Positions 1 through 11,757 of a DNA stretch of 64,000 nt are shown in pieces; positions within the stretch are counted from its first letter, which is position 1, and every line of letters starts with the position of its first letter. Origin of the DNA: Brachionus rotundiformis (taxonomy: Eukaryota; Rotifera; Eurotatoria; Ploima; Brachionidae); the NCBI GenBank assembly GCA_016802295.1, contig JAESIW010000180.1, positions 860,523 through 924,522 on the forward strand, written 5' to 3'. Below the pieces are notes generated by a model. The model ran no database searches. It saw nothing but the letters and a program-made list of their open reading frames with translations, and was not told the origin of the DNA. A program made the translations under genes and the position numbers.

Positions 1-574
1 CCAAGTGTACCAACTTTCATACGCTCAGCTTCTCTTAATAGGGAAATACCTCAAAAATGATGATGCTACAATTATCCGACTAATTAAAATAAAAATTAAT
101 ATTGATACAGTATTTTGAAAAGTATATTTCAGTATTTGTAAGTATCATTTAAAAAATTATTTATCAAAATAAGAATAATCACATGATAGATAGACCAGGT
201 TAAATAATAAACTAAAGCCTGACTTTTTATATTAAAAAAAAAACTATAATTAAGCACTGACAGATTTTTTTTAAAAATGTGTTTTTTATTTATTTTCAAA
301 AAAAAATGAAGACCAACTTAAGAAATTTTATTAAAAATTGTTCAATATTATTTACATTACAAACAATAATACAATAAAATAATTTTAATTTTAATTATGC
401 ATAACATATTCAAATACTCACACATTTAAAAAAAATCTAGTAAAAAACTGATTACATTAATCATTAAAGGACTTCAAATAATTTTATTTAATGAAAGCGA
501 AAAAAATAATTCTTAAAACTTTTTTTGTTGCAAATTAAAATTAATCAAGCTCTAGAAATTTAAATTATCTTTTT
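1..574. other. 3' flank of gene 1, no gene seen
   Basis: AT-rich sequence with poly-A and poly-T runs. It should hold the 3' UTR and polyadenylation site of gene 1 (minus strand). No open frame worth calling. Confidence 0.5.
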
Positions 575-1170
575 TTACACATAACTAATCCTTGAGTTAT
601 CTTGAGCAAACGAAGCACTAGATCGATTATTGTTCATTACAGCAGGTGAATTTGTCTCACTAATCGATTCATAGTTCATGGGCGTATCGTTCAATTTGTC
701 ACTTATATCATGTCTATTCTCACTCATGTAGTCAATGTCTTGGTAATCTTCATTGTCGTAGACAATCATAACTGGCGAACGAGACCGATTGGTTGTAGTC
801 GTAATGGTATTTCTTACCGCCTGGTATCTCATTGGCAAAGCGCTGTAGTTGGATTCTACTGGTAGTGATAATGAAGATTTGTTAATGCCTTGCATTCCCA
901 AGAGATTATTTTGCTGGAAAATAAGGTTGTAGTCGAAGCTATTGTTGGGCTGGTACTCATAGTCATTTGGTGAATCATTTAAGTTATTGAGTGTATTGAG
1001 CTCGAAGCTCAACTTGCCCAAATTTTGTGTCATACTTTGGCTCTTGATCAGATTGCTTGAGGTGAGCAGAAATTCAGGTATTTGAAGGTGTCTGCTATCG
1101 ATGCGACCACGTTGATCCTCAAGACTGTAATTCTGAGCTCTCTTCAGCAGATCAATAAAATTTTTCTCAG
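575..1170 (-). CDS. gene 1 exon 12: GoLoco motif and C terminus
   Basis: Terminal exon of 198 codons including the TAA at 575-577. It opens in phase 1 with EKNFIDLLKRAQNYSLEDQR: the hydrophobic helix followed by Asp-Gln-Arg is the GoLoco (G-alpha-i/o-Loco) signature that inserts its Arg into the GDP pocket of G-alpha. Beyond it come a Asn/Ser-rich tail, the block NRSRSPVMIV shared with the last exon of gene 2 (ARSRSPMVIV), and the C terminus SYV, which matches a class I PDZ ligand. Confidence 0.85.
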
Positions 1171-4100
1171 CTTCAAGGGAAAAATTTAATATGGCATTAC
1201 ATTATAATTATAGAAAAATAAAGTTTTGGTAAAAAAATGGCAATTAAATTACTTTGGTCTTCTTGTCTAGCCACGTTTTTTCTTATCACCGGACTTTGAC
1301 TTGCATTTGGCTGAATTTGTTTAATTAATTGAGTGCCATGGTTATCCTTTTTGACCTAAATAAACAAATTAGATTATGTTGGACAGTTTTCTTTTACCAA
1401 ATGACCTGTTTGAGTATTCCTAAATGATCAAATTGAATGTTTAGGTCTGAGTTTGAAGGCAGCAAATCGCTGACTGATATCTTTGTTAATTTATCTATTT
1501 CGTTCTGAGATAAAACTTAGAAGAAAAATGATAAAAGATTAATATCATAAATTTGTATTATTTGTACAATTTGATTGTTGTCTGTGTACTACTAGAACAT
1601 GCTGACCGTCGATGGATGAACAAAGATCGTTCAAGTTAACCATACCAGAATTCTAAAGTTAAAATTCATTATTATGTATCTAATAAAGCATTTTCAACAA
1701 TCTATCTTTTTTTTCTTATTTTAAAATCTTTATTTTAATTATGAATTTTTTAAAAATTAATTTCTTTCTGTCCAATATTTAAATATCTAATTTAGGAGTT
1801 GCTAGAAATTAAAATTACCGAATAAATGGAACAGTTAGACATATTAATCTGGTAATGTTCCAGAATAGGCTGTAAAACCATATTTATTGTCTTTTTCATG
1901 TTCGCCTTAATGCAAAGATTGATTGCCACTGGGATCATGCTTAGAACGAACAAGGATCTTTCCACTAGGCATATCTCTTTCGAAACAAGAACTTGTGCAC
2001 TCACACTTTGGTCGACAGGCTTTTAAATTAAAATATTTTATACAAACAAAGTAAAAGCGAAAAAAAAAATACTGTGTAATTTCCAACAAAGTAAAGATCT
2101 GATTTATACCATGGTAAATTTTTTTTGTTGAATATTTTACTCAATGCCTGATGAACAGTTTGACCAGCTTGCGGTTGAATCATTGTCGATGACCCATCTT
2201 TGTTGTACAATACTCGGCAAAATTTGCTATCAATTTTAGAATTGAGCTGAAGTGAGTGGTTCGTGGTCAAAACCTGGTTTAAGTTTGGCTGAGAAGAGCC
2301 TAAAAATTTATTATTAAATTCCAATTAGAATGAAAAAAGAGATTACTTGAGTCAAACGAATGAAGAAGTGGTGTTTTTTGTAGGAATTGTTTGCTCAAAG
2401 TTGCTGAAAGACCTGAGCTTGGCGTTGGAGTTCGAGGATTGATGAACATTTTTTTTTCTTTAGCTGATTAGTTTTTTAATAAACAAAATTTTAATTATAA
2501 GAACATTTTATTTACATGTTTTAAAAAATTTAAATTCAGTTTGTTTTTCGGGTTTTTAATACTATAAGATGTATTCATTTAGATAAGATAAGATAAGTCT
2601 TTAACCCGAAATTTAAAAAAATGGAAAAATTTGTTATCATAGTAAAAATTAGAAAAAAAACTAACAAAAAAACCAACAAATTTCGATTAAAATTTTTATT
2701 AACATTGCCCAAAAATGCCTTTTGTTTAACTTTGACGAAAAGTTCAATTAGTCTAAATTCAAAAAGGTTTAAGTTTTGGCAAAAAAGCCACTTTAAACAC
2801 TTTAAAAATGCTATCAGGTATAAAAAATTATAATTATTTGTAAATTTGTGGTAACTTGATGCTGATTTTTAATTATTAAAAGTCGAATAAGAGTAAATCC
2901 CAAATTAGTGTAATTGTTTTAAAATACAATTATATAATTTTCAAGCTTAAAAAAAGTCAATTTCTGTCATTAAACAAAAATTAATTTTATTCTAAAATTT
3001 TAATTTTTAATTATTCTAATATAATTAAACTTAATATTTATTTGTCTTTTTGGAATATCATTTTGATGAAAACTATCAGACAACGAAAAATTTAAGTAAA
3101 AAATAGATTCAATTTTAAAAATATTCAAATAATAAATCAAAATATAAGCTAAACTATTAATTATTTTTAATCTGACTACTTTGGTATATCTTTTCATGGT
3201 TGTCATCTTCATGTGTTACAGAGTTATTTCTTCTTTATGGTCAAATCCTCGACTGGACTTAAGACTTATGTCAAATTTATAATTAATATATTTATTAAAT
3301 TGAGAATTTTATAATCATAATTTAAAAAAAAATTATCAATTTAGAATTTAGATTATTAAACTCGTCAAATAAACAAAAAGCATTTTAAAGCATTTAAAAT
3401 AGCCTGCAGATGATATTTTAAAAAGTAGTCAGTACCTTTACTCCATGGTAGAATATTTTTCTTTTTTTCTTTCCGAACTGGTTCATTGCTCAGATTGGTA
3501 TTGGAACTCGAGTTTGAATTAGGTGACAAATTGGCTTGATTAAGTGAGAAAGAATCGCGTTTTTTTTCAGTAATTTTTTGCTCATTTTTATTATCTATGA
3601 TAGGTTTACCCTCCATTTCATTAACTATACAATCTTTGTACATTTGGGACTTAAGAAATCGGGAATAGCTGTCGTATTTCATCAGCGTGAATATCTGGCT
3701 CTGGGCTAACTCGAACATCGAAGAGTGCGGATTTTGCATCTGTTCTTTACAGCTACTGCGTGTCTTGTTATCTACATTTATTTGGCACATACTTGACGTG
3801 TCCAAATAAGTTTGCCAAATCTCCTGGGCCTCTTTTTTCATTTCTTCTAAGTCTGTCAATTTTTTGAACTGTTCACACTTAACCCAGAAATCAATATTTT
3901 CTTCACTGTACTCTTTTTTTAAAAAATCCTTTGTTTTTAATTTTAATTAATTCATTTTTTTATCTAATTTTTATCTAATTTACCGTAAATACATTCAATC
4001 CGATTGGATCTTCGAGCAATTTTTCAAACCCAGTCGCCCATTTGGCAACCCGACCAATTTCATTGCTTTTTTCTTTTATAATTTCTTCATTTACATCAAT

Positions 4101-7100
4101 GAGAGAATTTGTCAGACTTATTTTGGTTTGGTTCAACTTTTCTTTTGACGAACTGTCATCGTCATTAACATTTAATGACTTAAATAAAAATAAATAATCT
4201 TTTTTTTTTATTTTATTTTTTGAAGTTTTCTATTTAATTAAAATAAATTATTTTTAAATAAAACAAATTCTAAAGCTAAAACATTTGGTCTCATTTTTGA
4301 ATGATAAATTTTTATAAAAGTAATAAAAAATAAATAACTTAATAGAAATTTAAATTGTATTTGGCTTACTTTAGTCGGGCGATGGTAGTCGGATAGGCGT
4401 CTTGCTTGGAATTGTGGTGGCCTGTTGTGGTTTTCTCTAGAATTATTCGAATTACCTGATATAAAATTGAACAACAATCTCTTGGCAGTTGATGTAGTCT
4501 TGGCAACTTTGTCATTAGCAGGCAAGCTAAGTCTATTTTGATCCTGATTTTGGGCATGATTGGGCTCAAACGAGTTCAAGACTTGATTGGCATCAAAAAA
4601 GTCAAGATTGTCCTCTTGGGAATTTAGATGCGGTTTTATTTTTTGGGCAACCGAAAGTGGTGGCTTCGACTTGAGGAACTGAAACGCCTGAGAGGTCCTC
4701 GTTTTAATTTTAAAATTAGCAGCATCTTCATTTTTTTTTAATTTATTTGTTTCGATCTCAATGGTCTTGAGAACCTCTGAGTCGTTTACATGAGTTTTTT
4801 TTGACAAAAATAAATTGGCAAAATTTTCTTTAATGGTTTTTATTCCTTGAGGCTGATTTCCAACTTCTTTTGATTGGATTTTAGTCTTTTTGATTCTAAC
4901 AGATTTGCTACCATTGCTCGAATTCATAGAGTCCATATTGTTGTCCTCAATGTTGGACAAAGATGAAACATCTTTGGGAATATGAGCCATGTCTTCTTTT
5001 AGAAAGTTCTCCTTGTTAAAATAGATGTCATTTGTGTGCTTGTTTAAGATCATATAAGGTGACTTTTCTGCATCAATCACAGGCTGTTCCTCAGTTACAA
5101 GCTCATAGTTGTGGTTGGAAAAATGTAAAACCGGGGACAAATTTTGGTTGTTGTTGGTCATCAGTGGCATTTGATTACAATTGGCAAAAATATTCGTCGA
5201 AGATGAGAACACATAGTCCTGATGTCTGTACAATCGGGATATTTCGTTTAGAATCAAATCAATGCTGATGCCTTGGTAAAAATTTATCAAACAATTTTTA
5301 TTCAAAATTAGTAAAATAGAATAAATATTTCTAAAAAGAATAAATGGTTTTATATTTATGATATTAAATATATCTGGATTTGATAATTTTATTTAGTAAT
5401 TAGTGATCCTTTGAGTCAAGTGAAGGTCTGACCATGAAATGGTCAATTTTGCCAATAATGTCGACGTCTCTGCCTACCTTGTGTATATTTATAATAAAAG
5501 AATTGTTAGATCTCTATAAAGCCACAAAATAAGAGCAAAAAAAATATTTTTAAAAATTATTTTTTTTTAAACTCATAGAAAAAACTTAAAATTAGAAGTT
5601 AAATTTTTAGAAAAAACAAGATTTAAAAATGCTTGAAATACTTAAAATAAGAGTACTCTTGGACACACAAAAGAAACGAAATTAATTATTTTTTGTTTTA
5701 TTAATTTTTTTTAGGTTATACTAAAATCTTAAAAAGTTAAAATAAATTTAACTTCGAAAAGTTAAATCTTAATTTTAAATGATGAAAAGCGTCTTTAATT
5801 GAGAAAATCTTGTTCAATAAGATTATCCAGTCTTTCATAATTGTATGAAAATTATTTCAAAAAAATACTTTGTTGAAATATAATCTGGGATTATTTTTAA
5901 TCTTTTTTAAAATTTAAGTGTCATGAATGGCTTACAAACATCATTTAGCCAAAAATTAGATAAAACATAGAATTATTATCTTTTGTTCATTCATAAGACA
6001 TATAAATATATCCTGATTGATTTTGCTAACAGAAAATCAAGTAAACAAAAAATTATTATTTTGCGTATATACTTAAAATGCCTTTGTGAATATGCTTTCA
6101 CTAATAATGATTCAAAATTCTGATAAAGTCTTAATCTTCAAGGCATTTTTAATAAGTATCAGATATTAACAAATTTAATTTAAAAATGCAGGAAATAAAT
6201 TTTCCTTGTAGAGCTTATTTGGCAAAAAATTTATGATTCACTATATTTTTCTTCAGGTATTTTCTAAAAATTTAAACCATGCAGTTTGTTTACAATTTAA
6301 TAACAAGTAAATGTAAAATTGAAACACGTAAATTTATTTACGAACAGAAAATAAAATTGAGTACAAATTTATCTAAAATTTAAATTTTTTCTAAATTTTT
6401 TAACATGTGAAAACTTATTAATAAATATTGATGCGGAAGTTTCTGGAGGAAAGATGAAATAAAATAATTTTTATATAATTCATCAAAAAAAATGGATTTT
6501 AGAAATAATTACTGACTTTTGCCAAACTAATAACACAATAATTTTTAACATCTATTTTCCTTTATTAACTCATTAAATATCAAAATAAAAATTACAAGAT
6601 CTCTTTGACAAAATATGACGTCAAGAAGTCATACCAGATGGCTGGTCAAGAGGTCTTACACTTAACCTTCCGAAAAGGGAACAGAATGCTATGTGATAAC
6701 TGGAGAGGAGTAACTCAGCTACCATTAGTGGTGCTTTGGACACATTACTTAGTGAAGTAAAAGCATCATAGAACAAAGCCTGAAATGGATAGCCTGCTGA
6801 TCCTAATTTTTGTTGACTTAAAGAAGGCTTTTGATATTCTACACAGAGAAACCCTTTGGACCATACTTATAACTTATGGTTTACCACAGAAGATAGTTAA
6901 CTTGATAAAACTTTTAATTTTGAGAGTAGCGTAATTCTGGAAAAAGGACAATCTGAAAGCTTCAAAGGTTGTACAGGAGTTAGAAACTGTGCTTAATTGT
7001 AGTCGACTATGTCATTAGGAAAACTACCTCAATCCCGAGGGGTACAATGGTAGTTAACAACAAAACTTGAAGATCTAGACTCTGCAGATTATTTGGTGCT

Positions 7101-10100
7101 AATAACAAACAGAGAATTGGACTCGAAATTAATGGAACCAAAACGAAAGTCATATGCATAAAAACCAAATTGGATACCTCACTAATCCTAATAAAAAAGC
7201 TTTTTTTCATACCATATTTTAAATTTTCACCATATTTTTTGAAAAAAAACTAAAACCTTTTATCATCTGTAATGTCTTAATATCAAAGATCATTCAATTT
7301 GTATATTAACTTAATTTAATTCGATTATTTATGATTTTAAAGAAGAATTTTTGTATTATTAAAAAAAAATCAGTGGTAAATTATTGGTTTAATAGAATTT
7401 AAAAAAAAAGTAAATTTATATTTATCTCTTATAATTTTTTCTAAAAAAAGAACTAAAAAAATGAAGCAAAATTAAATGTTGTCATGAATAATGTAAAAAA
7501 CATACCTGACAAGTGACGAAAAATAAGGCATGACGTAGAATTGTTCATGAGAATATCGTTTTTTGAGCTATTCTGTGCCAAAACAACTAATGCAAAAAAT
7601 TGCGCACTGTCTTTAATTTTACCACAAAATGCAATTTCCGTCTTGTGATAAAAAACACAATTATCATTTTTTAATGGTTTTGAATCACAAAGATTTATTA
7701 ATTTCAGACGATCAACCATTATGTTAAAGCTGATCAGGCTTTGTTCGGTCTCGCCAGTTTTGGTAAGAAAACTTTCGATTGCATTTCGAATGGAGTTGAG
7801 CTTTGCCGCATTGCTCATTGTATCATATGGTATAAAAATGCTTCCAATGTAGTATAAATTAAATGAAAGGTCGCCATTGATGCTGAGCTTTGGATTAAAG
7901 ACCCATGGTTTGATAACAGGCTTTAGGATCGCGTAGAGATCATTCGAATTCAATTGCTTGATGGGCATTGTGCTTAAATTGCTCAGCGAGTAGTAGGTTT
8001 GAAGTGAATCGGGGTTTTGGTAGATTGGCTGCCTAATGGTGCTACCAGAGGTCATTTGATTTACCGAGTTGAAATGCTTTATGTTTGCTATCTTGGCATC
8101 TGTTTGACCAGTCTTTATATTTACACAAATTGGCTTCCGATTTTCGGCACTGTCGTTCAAACTGGATGACATGTTGTATGTCTCTTGCTTAAATTGTTCA
8201 TAGTTTATCTTTAGAATTTAGAAAAATTTAAATTAGCTATCTTGATTTTGGTTTTAAAAGATCCTATTTACTTAAATATTCTTAATTATTTTGGCATAAG
8301 AGTTAAGTATAAGGATCTATATCTTGTTATGTAAATTTTCTAGCCAAGCATTAATTTGTATTTGAAAAAAATTAATTTTAATGAATAAAAAAATAAAAAA
8401 AAAAGATAAAAATTATTTTATTGTTAAAAAGATAATAAAGTATAGTATTGTTTAAATACGAATAAAATTGCCAATATATAAAATACTTTGATCTTTTTTT
8501 ATTTCACGTAGATGTCAACCAAAAAAGATTTTGTAAATATTTTTATATCTTGAAAGATAATTATCAAACCTACTTTTTGTACAATTTTATTTGACCTTGT
8601 TTACTTTTATTGACTTACAAAGTGGAAAATATTGAAACCCTATCATCTAATAATAATCGTGTATTTAACCAAAATGACAAGTTTACTGTCATTTTTTCAT
8701 CAGTTTGAGATTTTTTTAAATATATTTGAAATAAACTATCTTTTTTAAAATAGGAAAAAAACTCTTCATTTGTCTAATTCGAATAATTAAATAAAATAAT
8801 TTGACATTAATTTTATTTACTTTTAAATTTGGGCTAAAAGAGACAATAGGATCTGTGGAAATATTTATCATTAAGAGGATTTGATAAAAAAAAATGATTT
8901 GAATTTATATTTTTTGTTTATTCTTATTTTATTTGAGCAGTTCAATATTTCTTAAATTGTTACAATTGTAAAAAAAATTAATTTTCTCAATTAAATATTA
9001 CAATTTTTTGTTAAAAATACACCCTTGAAAATAAAAATCTTTTTGATCTTTTTATTAATGCTTGTTGCATTATTTTTTGGCTAGCAATTTATTTAAATGT
9101 AAACAAATTATTTTTCTCTGAGCTGTATTGGGATTTAATGAAAAAATTTTAAACAAAATTATTCTAAATAGAAAGATTTACAGTTAACTTTGATCTTAAA
9201 TTTGTATATTTTATAATAATTTGTCGTGAATTTTCTTAAGATTCAAATAGATTCAAATAATGCTAATGGTATTTTTATCAGTATATAATAAAAATCATAA
9301 GTAACTAGAAATTAATATTTAAAAATTTGAATCTAAAATGGTTTTAATCTTGACATTTACATCAACTAATTGATTTTCATTCTATGTATTATCAAATTAA
9401 ATGAAAGAACAATAAAAAAATGTCAACAAGTCCTTAGATAATTATCAATTTAATAAATCTCAAATTTTGTAAATTATTTGAAAATTGAAAAACTTGAAGC
9501 TAAATTATTAAAAGTGTTGAGTACAGCTTGGCTAAGACCTTAAAAACATCGAAATTATAATTTTGGTCAAATGGGTATTTTGAAAATATAACAATCCTTA
9601 ATATAGTTTAAAGAAGTGGTAAATAAAGACATTAGTTGAAAGTCCTTGTCTTATATTCTTTTCCAAAAATGATTAAAAAATAAATGGAGTGATGGTTTCA
9701 GTCAATCTGGAATAGACTGGTCAGGTAAAAATTGTCAAAAAAAACTCCAGAATGTTAAAACAATGGACGAAAATATATTCACAAATGGTTAGGCTACATC
9801 TAAAGCTCGGACTGCACGTGTAGAATCGGTGTAGCGAAATAGATGTGAATGGACCAGAGGAAAAGCAGGAGAGCGCCTAGTCGCTTTGTCTGTGAGAGCT
9901 ATTAGATAGATTGGCCAATTTTGAATTTAAAAAGCTCAGATATGATTTGATTGAATTGTTCAAATTAAGAAATGTATCATTGACAATGAAGCTTGCCAGA
10001 GACCCAGTGCACTCATCAGTAAAATCCGGTTAAGAAGATCAGAAGTTCAAAAGTATCCTCCTCTACAAATATCATAAATTACTTTATAGCTAATACAATT

Positions 10101-11757
10101 GGAGACATACTTTTCTAAAAAAAGGTGCTTCCATGATGGAAAAAGATGGCTCAGAATCAAATTTTAATGATTATATTCAAAAATTATTACTAATTAAATG
10201 TTTTTAACTATTTTTTCAAATATTATATAGAAGCATATTTTTATGTTTAGTAAACAATGTATGTGTAAATATCAAGAATTTCAACGCTGACCATCAAAAT
10301 ATGGTTCTGTTATTAATTTTGTACGCAAACAATTCCTAACAAATTGCTTGACATAAAAAACTTAGCTCTATCAAATTAATTAATAAAATTATTTAGAATT
10401 TTTCAAAAATCTACACTCATTTGATTAATTGAAAATTTTAATGATTTTGCTGAAAAAAAAAACTTCTAAATGTAATCCTTTTAGCAAAATAATTCCTAAT
10501 ATTTGGTACAACACTTTTTTTGCCAATTTAATAAATTATTTCTTATAACTTTTACAATCAATTTATAACTTCAAAATAACCATATTTATCTTTACTTATT
10601 TTCTATAAAAATCTAAGAAATTTTTTAAAATAATCTATAAAATAATTTCAATAATTTACTTGTTTTGTTTTGGAATTAATTGCTTTTGATGAAGAGTAAA
10701 TTACACACTGAGGAGGTATTTTGCGATTATTGCCATTGACCGGATTTATTGGTGCATAAACAGGTTCATATTCCAATTCGGACGACTCAATAGAAACATT
10801 GTTCACTATCTTTTCCTTATTGTTTAGGTGAAAAGTAGATGTAAGAACTGGTGGAGGCATTGAACTTGGATCTAATTCCTTGCGACTTTTTTTAAGCTGT
10901 TGGTAAGCCATTTTTTTAGCTGAGATTGGAACTTTTTGTTTGCAACCAAGATGATTTTTGCTGTGAATTTTTCGCGAAGATGGCTTGGAAATCTTAAAAT
11001 TTGCCACATTCTCTTCCGTGTCCTCTGTATCTTCTGTATCTGTTTCCAAATCCTCAATTTCATAAAATTCCACATACTCGCTGTTTGTAACTGCTTGAGG
11101 CACTGATCGAACAGCTCGCTTTGGCTTTCTTGAGTGTATTCTTGCTTTGTAATGATGCACTGGCTGATGGTGTCTACGTCTTCTTCCAGAGCTTCCATTA
11201 GCTCCGTAATAGAACTCCAAATCGCTTTCATCGTCTTCAGTGGTTTTGGTATTTGTGGTCAAATCAGGTCCGAAGCCAGAAGAGGACGCAGTTGACTGAG
11301 ACGAATGAGTCGTGTTCATTTTTCTTCTTGATCTACTCTTCTTTCTTGACGATCCTGGATAAAAATGTGGAGCTATGCCAATGGTTGTCGCTCTGTATCC
11401 AGAAGATTTAGGTTTTTTAATTTTATAAACTTTTGGTGTAACTTTTAACTTGGTTACTTGGATGACTAGTTTGTTCTTTGACATACCAACCAGCCGAACT
11501 ACTTGATCATGATCGTATTCAGTTACTTTTTTGTTATTTATGGCAATAACCACATCGCCTTCTTGGAGTCCGACTTGGTCAGCTATTGATCCCTTGCGGA
11601 CTGTGCCGATTACACATGGCCGGTCTCCTTTCAAATCGAAGCCAAAACCAGAATTGATGCTTAGTCTAGTTAACTCGTAGGTTACCAAATTATCATACTG
11701 CTCTTGGGAGTTGGGCAATTCAGATAATGATGATGTAGTGTCTTGTGAATAGTTCAT
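575..11757 (-). CDS. RGS12: RGS12/loco-like regulator of G-protein signalling (gene 1, 12 exons)
   Basis: R12-family RGS protein: a GTPase-activating protein for Gi/o alpha subunits that also acts as a scaffold for Ras/Raf signalling at membranes and a GDP-dissociation inhibitor through GoLoco (known of the family). Exons, in transcription order: 10660-11757, 7506-8208, 4370-5271, 3984-4178, 3436-3928, 2347-2463, 2073-2299, 1819-2019, 1568-1652, 1406-1515, 1253-1355, 575-1170. All junctions are GT-AG and the phases agree, giving 1609 residues. Domains: PDZ about 27-102 with carboxylate loop GFGF; PTB about 465-620; RGS about 945-1075; two Ras-binding domains about 1195-1330; GoLoco about 1412-1435 with LEDQRG. 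The start is the first ATG; the frame runs a few codons upstream only by a TTG. The protein ends SYV. A second copy of the RGS-RBD part lies upstream (gene 2). The least certain junction is exon 2 to 3. Confidence 0.88.
1253..1355 (-). CDS. gene 1 exon 11: linker before GoLoco
   Basis: 103 bp, acceptor TTTATTTAG and donor AAA/GTAATT, ending in phase 1. A polar linker (KKDNHGTQLIKQIQ) without a recognised motif. Confidence 0.7.
1406..1515 (-). CDS. gene 1 exon 10: conserved linker
   Basis: 110 bp exon, phase 1 in, phase 0 out (CAG/GTCATT). Encodes LSQNEIDKLTKISVSDLLP and a short tail ending LGILKQ. Gene 2 has the same exon (30893-31005, LSQ/FSQ-TEIDKL start and LGILKQ end), which argues for function although I know no named motif in it. 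Confidence 0.78.
1568..1652 (-). CDS. gene 1 exon 9: end of RBD2
   Basis: 85 bp, phase 0 in and phase 1 out, with acceptor ACTTTAG and donor AATT/GTACAA. Encodes LNDLCSSIDGQHVLVVHRQQ, the last strands of the second Ras-binding domain. Matches gene 2 exon 31057-31147. Confidence 0.83.
1819..2019 (-). CDS. gene 1 exon 8: end of RBD1 and start of RBD2
   Basis: 201 bp, phase 0 both ends, exactly the length of its gene 2 counterpart (31207-31407). The block KEICLVERSLFVLSMIPVA and the helix IKANMKKTINMVLQPILEHY are shared with gene 2 with few changes. Confidence 0.88.
2073..2299 (-). CDS. gene 1 exon 7: first Ras-binding domain
   Basis: Raf-like ubiquitin-fold RBD. It reads KFCRVLYNKDGSSTMIQPQ, then a helix GQTVHQALSKIF and LPWYKSDLYFVGNYT. 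Phase 1 in, phase 0 out (ACA/GTATTT). Gene 2 exon 31569-31792 aligns along its whole second half. Confidence 0.88.
2347..2463 (-). CDS. gene 1 exon 6: linker between RGS and RBD
   Basis: Short exon bounded by an ATCAG acceptor and a GTAATC donor, phase 1 at both ends. It encodes a Ser/Thr/Pro-rich linker (FINPRTPTPSSGLS). The corresponding gene 2 exon is 32171-32320, which is also phase 1/1 but not clearly alike in sequence. Confidence 0.72.
3436..3928 (-). CDS. gene 1 exon 5: core of RGS domain
   Basis: Opens in phase 0 with DFLKKEYSEENIDFWVKCE, the family signature with the Glu-Asn pair that contacts the G-alpha switch regions, and runs through LMKYDSYSRFLKSQMYKDC. This is the R12-type RGS box. 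It ends after PWSK at an AAG/GTACTG donor in phase 1. The stretch after the box is Ser/Asn-rich. Confidence 0.93.
3984..4178 (-). CDS. gene 1 exon 4: start of RGS domain
   Basis: 65 codons, phase 0 at both ends (acceptor TTATTTAAG, donor ACG/GTAAAT). It ends with the first helices of the RGS box, RVAKWATGFEKLLEDPIGLN. The paralogous exon in gene 2 (36294-36491) is 66 codons with the same phases and nearly the same residues. Confidence 0.9.
4370..5271 (-). CDS. gene 1 exon 3: end of PTB plus linker to RGS
   Basis: Starts after TTACCAAG in phase 1 and ends at AAA/GTAAGC in phase 0. The first 17 residues look like the C-terminal helix of the PTB domain. The rest (about 280 residues) is a Ser/Asn/Lys-rich linker without a recognised fold. 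Its end, with LLFNFISG and ARRLSDYHRPTK, resembles the end of gene 2 exon 55281-55488 (FFNLLITG, NRRLSDFCQINK), so this part predates the duplication. Confidence 0.83.
5403..5473 (-). other. unresolved candidate exon inside the gene 1 PTB region
   Basis: In the intron between exons 2 and 3 there is a GC-richer open stretch. A GGTAG acceptor before 5473 would continue exon 2 in frame as RDVDIIGKIDHFMVR and onward to a TAA at 5400-5402. No GT donor is available before the stop in the phase that exon 3 needs. It may be a small exon with a non-standard donor (a GC donor after ATTG would fit the phase), an alternative terminal exon that truncates the PTB, or chance. Exon 2 also joins exon 3 directly in frame without it. 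Confidence 0.3.
6600..7205 (+). mobile_element. degenerate LINE reverse transcriptase fragment in gene 1 intron
   Basis: On the plus strand, broken frames read FVDLKKAFDILHRETLW followed by a helix ending KIVNLIKLL, the palm region of a non-LTR reverse transcriptase. Further on, DLDSADYLVLITN is a mutated form of the FADD catalytic box (only one Asp of the pair kept), followed by INGTKTKVIC. Several stops and frameshifts; not functional. It is antisense to gene 1, in the intron between exons 2 and 3. RTE-like is the best guess. Confidence 0.72.
7506..8208 (-). CDS. gene 1 exon 2: most of the PTB domain
   Basis: The exon opens after a CTAAAG acceptor in phase 0 (INYEQFKQ) and closes at CAG/GTATGT in phase 1. 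The second half reads as a phosphotyrosine-binding fold: the strand SFNLYYIGSIFIPYD, a helix around SIRNAIESFL, then FNIMVDRLKLINL, KTEIAFCGKI and a final strand ending SCLIFRHLS. In RGS12 the PTB continues for about 45 residues past this last strand and ends in a helix; here that helix appears to be at the start of the next exon (ISIDLILNEISRLYRHQ). Confidence 0.82.
8209..10659. other. gene 1 intron 1, with an old LINE fragment
   Basis: 2.45-kb AT-rich intron. Apart from the LINE remnant at about 9760-10090 I see nothing in it. Confidence 0.6.
9760..10090 (+). mobile_element. LINE 3'-end remnant (CR1/L2-like)
   Basis: Plus-strand fragment that is richer in GC than the intron around it. One frame reads LRYDLIELFKLRNVS, the equivalent of the conserved LRGDLIQLFKL segment found just before the C terminus in the better-preserved copies at 58 and 60.8 kb. 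Everything else is decayed. Confidence 0.55.
10660..11757 (-). CDS. gene 1 exon 1: PDZ domain exon
   Basis: This exon carries the start codon (ATG at 11757, MNYSQD) and 366 complete codons, ending at a GTAAAT donor after a CAA codon (phase 0). The PDZ domain covers about residues 27-102; GFGF at 37-40 is the peptide-carboxylate loop and is followed by the usual GDRPCVIG and LQEGDVVIAIN strands. After it comes a basic stretch (RKKSRSRRK, GRRRRHH) and an acidic Glu/Asp run (DTEDTEDTEE), both probably disordered. An upstream non-coding exon is possible but cannot be seen. Confidence 0.87.

Noticed and set aside
2578..2833. Plus-strand 70-codon frame preceded by GATAA repeats in gene 1 intron
   Set aside because: Lys/Asn/Phe-rich translation expected by chance from AT-rich intron sequence; antisense to gene 1.
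10872..11231. 119-codon frame inside gene 1 exon 1
   Set aside because: Alternate frame of the PDZ exon; the PDZ frame is clearly the coding one.
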